Assembly: GCA_964439395.1 (NCBI GenBank)
Contig: CAYTNV010000013.1
Span: 1-64,000, forward strand
Reading direction: 5' to 3'
Source of the DNA: JAUUSJ01 sp964439395
Lineage (GTDB): Bacteria; Bacillota; Clostridia; Lachnospirales; Lachnospiraceae
DNA: 64,000 nt
Each line of letters begins with the position of its first letter. The stretch's first letter is position 1. The notes under the pieces are model-generated. The model ran no database searches. It saw only the letters and a list, made by a program, of their open reading frames with translations, and was not told where the DNA came from. Shown in pieces: positions 34,765-44,399 of this stretch. The position numbers and the translations under genes are program-made.

Positions 34765-36042
34765 CTATTGCTCCATATTATATCTTTTTACACTCTCATC
34801 TTCTCTCTCGACAAATTGCTCTGGTGTTATATCTCCAGTTGCCAGTAGTGGAAGTGCCTCCTTTATTATCTCTTCTTGTAAAATAGAATTCCATTTTATC
34901 TGATAGCTAGGGACCAACGTCGGATTATTTGAGACTGCTCTTGCATAATCTCCTCTTACATCCTCTTTGTCTATCATATTTTCTAAAAATTCTTTTTTCT
35001 CTTTTTCCTGCTCTAGCACTCGGAATTTTATGAATTCCATTGCTCCTTTCTTTACCTCATCACTGTACGTATTTGTAACGAACCAGGAAAGTTGTTCTAC
35101 AGAAAAAATTGTCTCATTTTCTGGAAAAAGCGAAAAAGCCACTTTATCATAAATTTTCTCATTCAACTGTTCAATCTCCCAATATCCATTCGCAAGCATT
35201 GCTGTCTCACCATTGACAAAATTTTTATGAGCCACATCAAAATCATTATGTAGTGCATCCTCCGTCGTATACTGAAACATTTTTTTTAATGTTTTTGCCA
35301 TTTTAAGTCCAGTTTTATTATTATAAGAGGTAGGAAGTGTCTCATCCATAAATGCTTTTCCTTCCTTCGTACTCGCAGCCTCCGCAGTAGCAATTAACAT
35401 AGAGCTCCATCCAGTTCCCTCTGTATGAAGAGAAAGTGGAATAATACCATTTTTTTTGAGTTTATCGCATACTTCCCAAAACTCCTCCCATGTCTTTGGA
35501 AACTCCTCTATCCCTGCCTTTTCAAATAATTCCTTATTCCAAAAAATTCCTGTACAAGAAAAAATTGCGCTTCCTGCTGGGCAAAAATAAATTTTTCCAT
35601 CGCTATCCTTACAATTTTCTAAAATCTGTGGATCAATCGCATTTTTTAACTCCTCATCACTCTCTATATAAGAAGATAATTCCATTAATCTTCCGTCTTC
35701 CACCATCATTTTATAAAAAGAAGGTAAAATTTGGACATCAAAAATAATGGCTGGAAGCTTATCTGCCACATTCAATTTTTTTAAATTTGTTCGATATTCT
35801 TCTTCGGTCTCCATAACCCATTCTACATCTAGATAATATTTATCTTTATAAACCTCATTAAATTTTTCAACTAACTCCTCATTATCCTTCTCACCAGTCT
35901 CTGGATTTACTCGAAAAATAACTGGAATAGAAATAACCTCATTTTTCTCTAATTCCTCTATCTCTTGCATTCCACAGGAACCTAATATACACCAAAAATA
36001 AATACTGAACAAACATAATAATAATTTTTTCCTATTTTTCAT
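34765..36042 (-). CDS. Extracellular solute-binding lipoprotein in a sensor operon
   Basis: 425 residues from the ATG at 36042, which lies inside the last codons of the histidine kinase gene. The signal ends 'ILGSC' (lipidated Cys23). The mature part has the family-1 features ('FNEVYKDKYYLDVEWVMETEEEY', quoted in part, 'TWEEFWEVCDKLKKNGIIPL', 'NGETAMLANGYWEIEQL'). It has no permease genes of its own and follows the sensor kinase. It may present the sugar to the YesM sensor or serve the nearby importer. Confidence 0.85.
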   Translation of the reverse strand: MKNRKKLLLCLFSIYFWCILGSCGMQEIEELEKNEVISIPVIFRVNPETGEKDNEELVEKFNEVYKDKYYLDVEWVMETEEEYRTNLKKLNVADKLPAIIFDVQILPSFYKMMVEDGRLMELSSYIESDEELKNAIDPQILENCKDSDGKIYFCPAGSAIFSCTGIFWNKELFEKAGIEEFPKTWEEFWEVCDKLKKNGIIPLSLHTEGTGWSSMLIATAEAASTKEGKAFMDETLPTSYNNKTGLKMAKTLKKMFQYTTEDALHNDFDVAHKNFVNGETAMLANGYWEIEQLNEKIYDKVAFSLFPENETIFSVEQLSWFVTNTYSDEVKKGAMEFIKFRVLEQEKEKKEFLENMIDKEDVRGDYARAVSNNPTLVPSYQIKWNSILQEEIIKEALPLLATGDITPEQFVEREDESVKRYNMEQ

Positions 36043-37828
36043 ACTCCAATCCACTCCTTGGAATTTTTATTGTAAAGCGCGTTCCCTCAAAAACTGGCTC
36101 ACATAATAATTTTGCTTCCTCACCGTACTTTAATCTTAATCTAGTCATAATATTTACAATACCATATCCATGTTCTTTGCTTTCTACCACATCCTTCATC
36201 TGTGTTACTTCTCTCTCATTTAAAGAACATATCTTATCTGCAATATCTTGCTCTATCGGCTTCCCATTATTATAAACATGAAATAATAGAAACTCTTTCT
36301 TCCATCTTACTCTAATTGTTATTAATCCTCCCCCAAATAATTCACAAAACCCATATTTAATTGCATTTTCTACAAGAGGCTGCAATATCATTTTTAAAAC
36401 TCCGACATGACTTCCCTCAATCTCACATTCAATCTCATAGTCAAATAAACTTTGATTTCTTATCTTTTGTATTTCCATATAACTCCTGGCATTATCAATC
36501 TCATCATCTACACAAATCACATCACTGCCCTTACTTAAAGTTACTCTTAAATATTTTGACAATGCCTGTATCATTTTCATCGTCGTAGGATCTTTATGAA
36601 TCCTAGCCAACATATAAATAGTATCCAATGTATTATATAAGAAATGCGGATTAATCTGATTAATTAATGTATTTAACTCACTTTGTCTTAACTCTTTTTC
36701 TTGTTTTTTCATCTCAATCAACTGGTTTTCTAATCTCTCAAGCAGTTTATTATACACATCACCAATTTGGTCTAGCTCTGTATTTGTGTGAGTAAATTCT
36801 GTCTTTGTAAAATCTGTTCCATTAAACTTTGTCATAGCAGTGCTAATTTCTTGAATTGGTTTGGTAAACCGTTTTGCAAAATATATACTTAGAAAAATGA
36901 CAAACACTACCATTCCTATATAAATAAGAAGTAATAATCCCAATACTCTCATGATTGCCTCTAAAAATACTTTACTTGGAACATAGGTAAATACTAAAAA
37001 TCCTGTATCTTTTTGTTGATATGCAAAGACTTTTCCTGACTCTAGCTGTTCATTTTTTATCTGTCCATCGACGGTCTTATTCATCCTATCTCGAATCTTT
37101 TCTCCCAATCCTTGATACTTTTCCCAATCCCTATCATCTTTATTTTCTATATTAGAGAAACAGAGAGTACCATTCTCGTCTAAAATTCCAATTATAACAT
37201 CCTTTCCTTCCCTTTTCACCTCATATAAAACTTGTTCTAAAAAATCATCTTTCATTTTAAAAAACATCATGCCTGGATCGTGAGAATAATTCATATTTCG
37301 GATATATCTTGCAATAAATAATGCTGTCCGTCCTGACATAAACATCGTATCCTCTTTCCAAAACCATTTTGTTCTGGAATAATCATTTTGTAAAAGATTT
37401 GAAAAATTACTGTTTTTAAAATCTCGATAATCAATATCATAATAAGATTTTGTATATGTATTCTTCTTATTGTCAATATATATATAATTCTCAACTTGAT
37501 CTAAATTTACATAAGCAAGCTGCTTACTTAGAGCGCTTTTTTCAGCGATAGAGAGAGTTTGATTATTAAGACTTTTTTGTACCCCTTCCATATTAATACA
37601 TTCTTCCATCGCCTCATCACTCTTAATAAAAAGTGAATCAATCGTCATTCCCATCTTTTCATTGACAAACATATATTTTTCTGTCACATTTTCATCGATA
37701 GATTCCCTCATAAAAACACTGACGACAATTATCGTAAGCAACATAAGCACTGTCAAAACGGATAATGTATATTTTAAATATCTTTTTCGTATATTACTCA
37801 ATTCTAACCATTTTCTTCTTTTGCTCAT
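36032..37828 (-). CDS. YesM-type sensor histidine kinase
   Basis: 598 residues: membrane helix at about 21-40, a large extracellular Cache-like sensor, second helix at about 293-315, HAMP, then a His_kinase domain with 'QINPHFLYNTLDTIYML' (phospho-His) and HATPase boxes 'LQPLVENAIKYGF' and 'GYGIVNIMTRL'. It should phosphorylate the response regulator next to it. The ATG overlaps the regulator stop by four bases (ATGA). A neighbouring binding protein suggests it senses a carbohydrate. Confidence 0.9.
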   Translation of the reverse strand: MSKRRKWLELSNIRKRYLKYTLSVLTVLMLLTIIVVSVFMRESIDENVTEKYMFVNEKMGMTIDSLFIKSDEAMEECINMEGVQKSLNNQTLSIAEKSALSKQLAYVNLDQVENYIYIDNKKNTYTKSYYDIDYRDFKNSNFSNLLQNDYSRTKWFWKEDTMFMSGRTALFIARYIRNMNYSHDPGMMFFKMKDDFLEQVLYEVKREGKDVIIGILDENGTLCFSNIENKDDRDWEKYQGLGEKIRDRMNKTVDGQIKNEQLESGKVFAYQQKDTGFLVFTYVPSKVFLEAIMRVLGLLLLIYIGMVVFVIFLSIYFAKRFTKPIQEISTAMTKFNGTDFTKTEFTHTNTELDQIGDVYNKLLERLENQLIEMKKQEKELRQSELNTLINQINPHFLYNTLDTIYMLARIHKDPTTMKMIQALSKYLRVTLSKGSDVICVDDEIDNARSYMEIQKIRNQSLFDYEIECEIEGSHVGVLKMILQPLVENAIKYGFCELFGGGLITIRVRWKKEFLLFHVYNNGKPIEQDIADKICSLNEREVTQMKDVVESKEHGYGIVNIMTRLRLKYGEEAKLLCEPVFEGTRFTIKIPRSGLEYEK

Positions 37829-39414
37829 ACCTCATATTCCTTTTTATATTCACTTGGAGATACTCCTGTATAACTCTTAAAAAGGTAAGAAAAATAAGAT
37901 GGATTCGAAATCCCCACTTTTTCACATATCATTGCCATACTATCATTTCCCTTTTGAATTAATTTCTTAGCCTTTTCCATTCTTTGCTGCAATAAATATT
38001 TTTTAAAAGTCATATGAAAAGTATTTTTAAACACTCGTCCAAAATAGACAGGATTTAAATAAATTTGTTCTGCCACAGAGATAATTGATAAATTCTCATC
38101 ATCTAAATGTTCATCGATATAGGCAACTGCCACAGACATATACTCACTAAAATATTTTGTTTCATGTTTCTCAGAGCATTTTTTTCTCTCCTCAATTGCC
38201 GTACATAATATTTTATAACAGATATCAACTGCCTTCGTCGCATTTAAGTTCTGTAAGTTAGAATAATAATTTTGGAAAATCTGTTCCATTTCCTCTGTCA
38301 TTCCATATGATTCTCTTAAACTAAATTCTACCTGAATCATAGCCTTATGTAAATACTTACATTGCATCGCTTCATCATTTGGCAAATCATAAATAAATTG
38401 AATAAAAGCTTTTTTTAACTCATCTTTATTATTTTTTCTAACAGCATTTAAAATGAGAACTTCCTCTTCCAAAGAATAATGTCTCTTATCAACCTTTATC
38501 TCCTTAGAAATATTAAATGCGCTAGCCCCAGAAACACTTGCTAATTCAAAAAAACTAATAGATTCCTCGTAAGCTTTTTTCAGCCCCTCAATATTTTCGT
38601 ATATATTTGAGACAGAGGCAATAATGGGACAATTATTTTCCTTCTTTAATTCATTTAAAATAATACGAACCGTCTTAATAACTTTATAATCTTTTGTTTT
38701 TATTAAATAAATATGATGCTTATCTGAGGTTTCAAACTCCCAACAAAAATATTTTTCTCTTATTTTTTCTCCTAATAACTGAAGAATAGAAAATTTCTTC
38801 GCCTCATACTCAAGAGAATTAATAATTTTATATGAAATATCCACATCTGCACAGACTGACAAAAACAAAGCATTTTTCTCAATAAAGGATGGTATTTTTC
38901 CCAAAACTTCCTCTGCTTTTTCATAAGAAATATTATTTTGTACGTATTTTTGAATAATTACCTGCAAAAAATTCATCGAATCATCCTGAATTAAATTTTG
39001 TAATTGTTCTTGCTGAAACTCCTGCTGCAATCTCTCCTCACATTTTTCATAAGCAGATTGCATTGTCTCATGAAGCTTGTCATCCTCAATTGGTTTTAAT
39101 AAATAAGAAAACGCACCAAGTTCACAGGCTTTTTGTGCGTACTCAAAATCTCGATATGCGCTTAAGACAATAAATAAGCATGGAATATTTCTTCTTTGAA
39201 TCTCCTCCATCACCATTAAGCCTGTTACTTTCTTCATTCGAATATCTGTGAGAACAACATGAGGTCTTGTCTCTTCGATTACCGCTATTGCCTGTTCTCC
39301 TGACTTTGCCGTTCCAACAACTGAAAAACCCATTTCATTCCAATCATACGTCTCCAATAGACCCTGTAATAAAATTGGCTCATCATCCACAATGACTAGT
39401 TTCAAAAGTTTCAT
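37825..39414 (-). CDS. YesN-type response regulator with AraC output
   Basis: 529 residues. The receiver domain (1-125) has 'VDDEP', Asp57 in 'LTDIRM' and the Lys of 'LLKP'. A middle region of about 270 residues is typical of the long YesN proteins. The C-terminal AraC HTH pair ends with 'ICEKVGISNPSYFSYLFKSYTGVSPSEYKK', quoted in part. It is the first gene of the RR-HK-binding protein operon. AAGGGAAAAG precedes the ATG. The target is probably the sugar importer operon downstream. Confidence 0.9.
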   Translation of the reverse strand: MKLLKLVIVDDEPILLQGLLETYDWNEMGFSVVGTAKSGEQAIAVIEETRPHVVLTDIRMKKVTGLMVMEEIQRRNIPCLFIVLSAYRDFEYAQKACELGAFSYLLKPIEDDKLHETMQSAYEKCEERLQQEFQQEQLQNLIQDDSMNFLQVIIQKYVQNNISYEKAEEVLGKIPSFIEKNALFLSVCADVDISYKIINSLEYEAKKFSILQLLGEKIREKYFCWEFETSDKHHIYLIKTKDYKVIKTVRIILNELKKENNCPIIASVSNIYENIEGLKKAYEESISFFELASVSGASAFNISKEIKVDKRHYSLEEEVLILNAVRKNNKDELKKAFIQFIYDLPNDEAMQCKYLHKAMIQVEFSLRESYGMTEEMEQIFQNYYSNLQNLNATKAVDICYKILCTAIEERKKCSEKHETKYFSEYMSVAVAYIDEHLDDENLSIISVAEQIYLNPVYFGRVFKNTFHMTFKKYLLQQRMEKAKKLIQKGNDSMAMICEKVGISNPSYFSYLFKSYTGVSPSEYKKEYEV

Positions 39415-39858
39415 CTTACTTTTCCCTTCTTTGTATAATCTAACTTACGAGAAGCGAAGCTTCTAATAATATTTTTTGCTAATAACTAAGATACCGTCCC
39501 TATTTTTCATATCCATATGCTCTCCTATCTATGGATATAAATTCACTTATATCATTGTATCATATTTAATATTAAAGTATTTATCAAGTATCATACTTTT
39601 TACACAAAAAATTAAACTTGATATCTTTATTTATTGATTATTTTATACAGGAGTCTCAGAATTAACTATTATCATGCCAAGCCTCTCCTAATTTCAACCA
39701 TATAGATATAAACGACTGGTTCCAAAAAATACTGTTTCATATTTTTATTTTTGAAACTATAAAAGTAGAAAAAGTAAAGAAGAATATATAGATGAAAAGA
39801 AAAATAATTATATAAAATCGACATAGAATAAAGCTCAAAAAAACTCTGCATGAAAAAT

Positions 39859-39890
39859 AAAAACGGCATAGCTATAAGTTATACCGTTTT
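39859..39890 (-). terminator. Hairpin sharing 15 bases with the yyaC-upstream element
   Basis: AAAACGGCATA pairs with TATACCGTTTT with one mismatch, and T runs follow on both strands. AAAACGGCATAGCTA is identical to bases inside the element at 3774-3864. Confidence 0.55.
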
Positions 39891-39930
39891 AAACAATATT
39901 AAATTTCTCTCTGATATAGTCTTATCTTAC

Positions 39931-39967
39931 AAAAAAGACAATAGTCACTCGACTACTGCCCTCTTTG
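39931..39967 (-). terminator. Terminator of the Rpn nuclease gene
   Basis: Minus strand: AAAGAGGGCAGTAGTC pairs with GACTATTGTCTTT (one G-U), followed by further T, about 80 bases after the Rpn stop. Confidence 0.75.
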
Positions 39968-40048
39968 TTTTAACTTTTAGTTCATTTTCTACTTCTTTCA
40001 ATTAAATCTATTCATATCCCTTTATAACCACTATTCTAAAACATAAAT

Positions 40049-41104
40049 TTATGATTTTATCAGATTGGCACTAATAAACCATTGATGCAGTTTATTGACA
40101 CCGACCTCCAGTATATCTGCAATAGTATTATCTGAATATCCTCTCTTTTTCATATTCAGAGCTGTTTCTCTTTTTTCTTCCATTCTTCCTTCTATTTTTC
40201 CCGCTTCTCTTTCTTCCATTAGAATCGTTTCAATTGAACTAATCATTTTATCATCTCCTTTCTGAAATTGTTCCAAAAACTCTCGCTTTGTATCTTCGCT
40301 ACAGTTTACAAATGCTTTTTCAAACCATGTAAGCCATGCATTTCTATCTTCCGTATCCAACTGGTTCACTCGCCGACTGATTTCCATAATATTATGCATC
40401 CATTTTTCTGCATTTGTCATTTGCTCTGTTAAAAGTACATTATCAATTAGCGTATTGCTATCCTTAATTTTTGTCTGTGATAATCGTTTCACATCCACTA
40501 AAATATAATGAAAATCTGCAATATACTCCCCAAACATTTCACTATCTCTTATCATTTCTTTGAATTGTCTCTTCGCTGTCCAATTATCTTTATAATTATA
40601 CAATACTAAGGGAATAATCGCAGGCAAACGAAATTCTTTTTTCTTCCGTTCGTCTTTATCTGTATTTTTAAAATAATCTAACCAAATAAATGTCATATAA
40701 GTTAGTAAACGAAATGGAATCGTAAAATCCATTCGACTTTGCATCTCTTGTAGAAAAAATAAATAAACTTCTCCTCGTTCTTCCTCTACTTCTATTTTTT
40801 CATTTTTCTCTTTTTGGTAACGAATCTTATACACTAAATCAGATTCATAAGTGTCAAACTGATCGGAAATAAATTCCTTATCTATCAGTTCAATATCGTC
40901 TACCGTCAAATGTTCCATCCAATCTAAGGAGACATACTTTTTGATAAAATCTAAAAAATTTTTCTTTACGGAAAAAATTCTTTTATAACCTTTGTCATGT
41001 GGGTGAGTAACTTTATCTATTTCTGAATTTGATTCTTTTTCCGATTGTTCCTTTGATGGTTGTTTCTTTACTTGTTCTTTTCGTAAGGAATCTTCTTTTT
41101 GCAT
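40049..41104 (-). CDS. Rpn family recombination-promoting nuclease / putative transposase (PD-(D/E)XK)
   Basis: 351 residues from the ATG at 41104 (AAAGGAAAATAAA upstream; a TTG frame extends to 41128). After a charged Lys/Glu tail, 'HDKGYKRIFSVKKNFLDFIKKYV' (in part) opens the YhgA-like domain. 'YESDLVYKIRY' and 'VYLFFLQEMQSRMD' carry the Asp and Glu-x-Gln of the nuclease core. The C-terminus has a Lys/Arg/Glu-rich coiled stretch ending in 'MKKRGYSDNTIADILEVGVNKLHQW', quoted in part. Relatives stimulate RecA-independent recombination. No partner gene. Confidence 0.85.
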   Translation of the reverse strand: MQKEDSLRKEQVKKQPSKEQSEKESNSEIDKVTHPHDKGYKRIFSVKKNFLDFIKKYVSLDWMEHLTVDDIELIDKEFISDQFDTYESDLVYKIRYQKEKNEKIEVEEERGEVYLFFLQEMQSRMDFTIPFRLLTYMTFIWLDYFKNTDKDERKKKEFRLPAIIPLVLYNYKDNWTAKRQFKEMIRDSEMFGEYIADFHYILVDVKRLSQTKIKDSNTLIDNVLLTEQMTNAEKWMHNIMEISRRVNQLDTEDRNAWLTWFEKAFVNCSEDTKREFLEQFQKGDDKMISSIETILMEEREAGKIEGRMEEKRETALNMKKRGYSDNTIADILEVGVNKLHQWFISANLIKS

Positions 41105-41239
41105 TTTATTTTCCTTTCTTTCTCCCAAAGATGGATATATTTAAATTATAGCATACTTGCGAAAATCGCTCAATTTTTATTTACAAAAAAATTTTCTTTC
41201 CTGTATCCATTCAAAGACAATGGCAAGAGATTGGAGATT

Positions 41240-42037
41240 AGGCGAATTAATCTGTGCTATTTCCTACAGAGGCAGGACAACTTCCAGTATCTGACGATGA
41301 ATGAGAAGATATTATCAAAGAACAGGTTGCTTTTCTCTCAAAACCCCTCTGTGCTTCCAAAAGACAGCTGGGATTATATCATGCAGTTCTGGTATCTGGA
41401 TCTTTCCCAGACGGATTCCCTTATGTAGGATTGCTATTCTTTCTTTGGCCCGAAGCCACGGCTCCCTTCCTGTATGTTGCGCTCCTACCTGCTTGCTTTG
41501 AAGCTCAAATTGACTTCCATCACAGTCTGGTGCCGTATGCTCAGGGAAACTCCCCTTTATGCCATCCTCAATGGCTTCCCTTTCAGAGATACTCCCAGTG
41601 TCGGAACTTTTTATGATTTCTTTTCCCACATTTGGCAGCATGACTCTGATCCCCTTTCTTCTAAAGACCGTTTTCCTAAAATGAGGCCACCTAATGGGAA
41701 AAAGAAAGGGGACAAGACTCCCTGTGACTCTTCCAGCACCGCTTCCAAGCTCTTTCCCCTGCTGGAACGCTGGCAACTGAAACCTGATAATCCATTTTTT
41801 CTAACCTTCCAGTTCTATAAACAGCAGTTTCTCGTTTCTTCCATCCGTAAGGAGCTGATTGTTCAGGAACACTAGGTTCTTGCCAGGGACGGCACTCCTG
41901 TCTGCACTGCCGCACAGCAGCGGAAAAAACGGACCTGCGATTGTAAGGAGAAGAGCTGTTATTCCTATCTCCTACCACATTTTAAAAAAAAGTTAAAAAA
42001 TAGCTGTATTCAAGCTCCTTTTTGTTGTAAACTATAG
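41240..42037 (+). pseudogene. Broken transposase remnant
   Basis: One reading frame shows insertion-sequence transposase features: 'MLRSYLLALKLKLTSITVW', 'PLYAILNGFPFRDTPSVGTF' and 'DGTPVCTAAQQRKKRTCDC'. It is cut by in-frame TAG codons at 41426-41428 and 41873-41875 and ends before a catalytic domain would begin. The DNA is visibly richer in G and C than its surroundings, which fits an imported element. The left boundary is approximate. I see no intact terminal inverted repeats. The family assignment is by pattern only. Confidence 0.7.
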
Positions 42038-42108
42038 AAGAATAAACCATTTTTTATGAGGAATATATGTTAAACATTTTAGGATATTTTATTTAGGAGG
42101 AATATATA

Positions 42109-44025
42109 ATGGAAAAATTTACGAATGAATTTTTCAATGACCTTCTTTCCAATGCAACTAGTATCACTGAAGCCATACAAATTATGCGAAATATTCAAGA
42201 TGAGATTGAAAAAAGTGATGGACGAAAAAAAGCTGAGGAATTTGGAGAAAAATTTAATTCTTTTATTTTAAAAAATTGGAATACGACAGTGAAATTAGAA
42301 CAGCCATCGCATCCTCTAACTACTAAGGATCTACTGCAAGAGGAACAAGAACCAGTTATTTTACCTACCGAGCCTTTTCTCCAAAACAATCAAATATTAG
42401 AAGATAGTAAAAGCTCTACTTTTTTTGAGGAGTATCCACAGAAAACTCTCTCTTCCAAAATAAAACAAATAAATTTCTCTGCTGCTACAGATAATATAGA
42501 TTCCAAACTACCTATTAATATAGAAGAAACAGATTCAAAAACATCAAATCAGCATCCAAATTCAGAGACGCCTTTCATAAATCCAAGCAAACATCCCAAC
42601 TCAAAGGTCCCTTTGGAAAACTATTTGGAGCTTCTCTCCCACCAATATGGCGATATGGATGTCGCAGAGCTTTTTGGAATTCTTTATAAAAATAAGATGC
42701 ATTATGTTCCAGAGAAAAAAACTTATTACATATTTAACGGAAAAAAATGGATTCCCGATATTGAGCATATTCAAGTAAAATCTTATTCCAAAGATTTTGT
42801 AAAATCCATCCTTGCATACATACTAGAGCATGATAAAGAAAATGCAGAAGAAATTTTTTATTATAATTCCTATCTAGGATTCAAAAAAAGAGCGAATCTA
42901 ATTGAAGATTGTAAAACAGTCTCCCCGCTTTCTATTGAACAGTTTGATACTTCACCTCATTTATTTAACTGTCAAAATGGTACTCTGCGGTTAGATACAA
43001 ATGAATTTTATGAACATGATGCCGAAGATTTTCTCTCACAAATAGCAAATGTAGAGTATAAGGAAAATGCAACTTGCGAGAGATGGGAGAAATTCATTTT
43101 TGAAATCATGGATGGAGATTCTGCCTGCATCGAATTTCTCCAAATGATTTGCGGGCTCTTTTTGACATCCTATACAGATGAAGAATGTTTCTTCCTATTT
43201 TATGGTATTGGCGGAAGAAATGGAAAAAGTACGCTCTGTGATACGTTACTTTATCTTATGGGCGATTACGCAAAGGCAGCCAGCTCCTCCAGTATTACTA
43301 GAAAAACAGGAAATAATCTAACAGCTCCAAATGAAGACCTTGCGAGACTTCGAGGATGTAGACTTTTATCGATTACAGGATCTGATAAAGAATTAAGTAT
43401 CGATACAAAACTGATAAAGAGCTTAACCAAACACGATCCTATCACTGCACGATTTCCTTATCAGGACAGTTTTGAGTATAATCCGAAGTTTAAAATTATT
43501 ATTTCCACTAACTACCTGCCTCGAATTAACGACAGTCGAATTTTTGCATCAAATGAAATGATTCTCCTTCCTTTTCCAGTGCATTTTCCACTTGGAAAGG
43601 AAGACCCAGCTTTAAAAGCCTTTTTCTGTGAACCAGAAAATCTAAGCGGCATTTTTAACTGGTGCTTGGAAGGCCTAGAAAAATATATGACTTTGCGTCA
43701 TACTTCCTCACAGGGATTAAAATACTATCTTCCTAAAAAAGTGAAAGAACGAATAGAGGAATGTAAACAAGAACAAGATTTTTCTTTAGTGGCAACGTTT
43801 ATCGAAAAAAACTTATTGAAAGATGAGGACCAAAATATTTCTGTAAAAGAAGTTTTTAAGGCTTATTCAAAATGGTGCAGAGAAAAAGATTATCCAAGGT
43901 GCAATTATCGAAGCTTTATTAAAGAATTAAGAAAACAAAAAACACTTACTAGAAGAAGCGAGGGATTCGTTATTTTAGAGCATACTTGTATTCAACAAGA
44001 AAATAAAAATTGTATCGAATCATAA
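42109..44025 (+). CDS. D5/P4-type SF3 helicase (phage/plasmid replication protein) without a primase domain
   Basis: 638 residues. Residues 1-165 are acidic, Ser/Thr/Asn-rich and show no primase motifs. Residues about 170-320 resemble D5_N ('YYNSYLGFKKRANLI', 'HLFNCQNGTLRLDT'). The SF3 helicase core has Walker A 'GIGGRNGKST' (366-375), 'SLTKHDPITARFPYQDSFEY' and sensor 'KIIISTNYLPRI'. The usual acidic Walker B stretch is changed to 'ITGSDKELSID'. A C-terminal winged helix follows (about 555-620). AGGAGG lies seven bases before the ATG. An origin-like repeat region follows directly, which suggests that this protein opens it. Confidence 0.85.
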   Translation: MEKFTNEFFNDLLSNATSITEAIQIMRNIQDEIEKSDGRKKAEEFGEKFNSFILKNWNTTVKLEQPSHPLTTKDLLQEEQEPVILPTEPFLQNNQILEDSKSSTFFEEYPQKTLSSKIKQINFSAATDNIDSKLPINIEETDSKTSNQHPNSETPFINPSKHPNSKVPLENYLELLSHQYGDMDVAELFGILYKNKMHYVPEKKTYYIFNGKKWIPDIEHIQVKSYSKDFVKSILAYILEHDKENAEEIFYYNSYLGFKKRANLIEDCKTVSPLSIEQFDTSPHLFNCQNGTLRLDTNEFYEHDAEDFLSQIANVEYKENATCERWEKFIFEIMDGDSACIEFLQMICGLFLTSYTDEECFFLFYGIGGRNGKSTLCDTLLYLMGDYAKAASSSSITRKTGNNLTAPNEDLARLRGCRLLSITGSDKELSIDTKLIKSLTKHDPITARFPYQDSFEYNPKFKIIISTNYLPRINDSRIFASNEMILLPFPVHFPLGKEDPALKAFFCEPENLSGIFNWCLEGLEKYMTLRHTSSQGLKYYLPKKVKERIEECKQEQDFSLVATFIEKNLLKDEDQNISVKEVFKAYSKWCREKDYPRCNYRSFIKELRKQKTLTRRSEGFVILEHTCIQQENKNCIES

Positions 44026-44056
44026 ATTTTAAAAATATCTCAGTATTCTATATCTC

Positions 44057-44084
44057 AACTGCTCCCATAATATGTGGAGCAGTT
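44057..44084 (+). terminator. Terminator of the SF3 helicase gene
   Basis: AACTGCTCC (44057-44065) pairs with GGAGCAGTT (44076-44084), followed by TCTTTA and a T run. Confidence 0.8.
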
Positions 44085-44160
44085 TCTTTATGTCTTTTTT
44101 TCAACTTATGCAATAATTTTTCATTGATAATTCCAAATTAATTTTATGTCTAAAATTTAT

Positions 44161-44360
44161 ATGTAGATAATGTAGTTAATTTTTTAAATTAGTTTTTTAA
44201 GTTATAGTTTGGATGTAGATAATGTAGTTAATTTTTTGAATTAGTTTTTAAGTTATAGTTTGGATGTAGATAATGTAGTTAATTATTTAAATTAGTTTTT
44301 TAAATTATAGTTTTAGTGTAGTAAATGTAGTTAATTTTTAAAATTAATTTTAAAATGTAA
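44161..44360 (+). repeat. Iteron array: tandem 51-52-bp repeats built on ATGTAGWWA nonamers
   Basis: Copies start at 44161, 44213 and 44264, each with two head-to-tail nonamers (ATGTAGATA, ATGTAGTTA) and an A/T spacer ending in TTATAGTTT. Shorter copies begin near 44316 and 44355. The same nonamer recurs, in both orientations, through the region up to about 45060. Confidence 0.85.
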
Positions 44361-44399
44361 TAAATGTAGTTAAAAATAAAAAATAATTTTAAAAATCAA

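Larger units (their letters stand above)
39415..40048. other. Intergenic region with hairpins, no gene
   Basis: It contains an AGAAGC/GCTTCT hairpin near 39450-39465 and the two hairpins listed separately. A 65-codon minus-strand open frame at 39672-39869 is Phe/Tyr-rich with no clear ribosome site, and I do not call it. Confidence 0.4.

Noticed and set aside
39672..39869. Hydrophobic 65-codon frame on the minus strand, possible toxin-like peptide
   Set aside because: It ends within AT-rich intergenic DNA, lacks a clear ribosome site and overlaps a hairpin. No antitoxin candidate is nearby.
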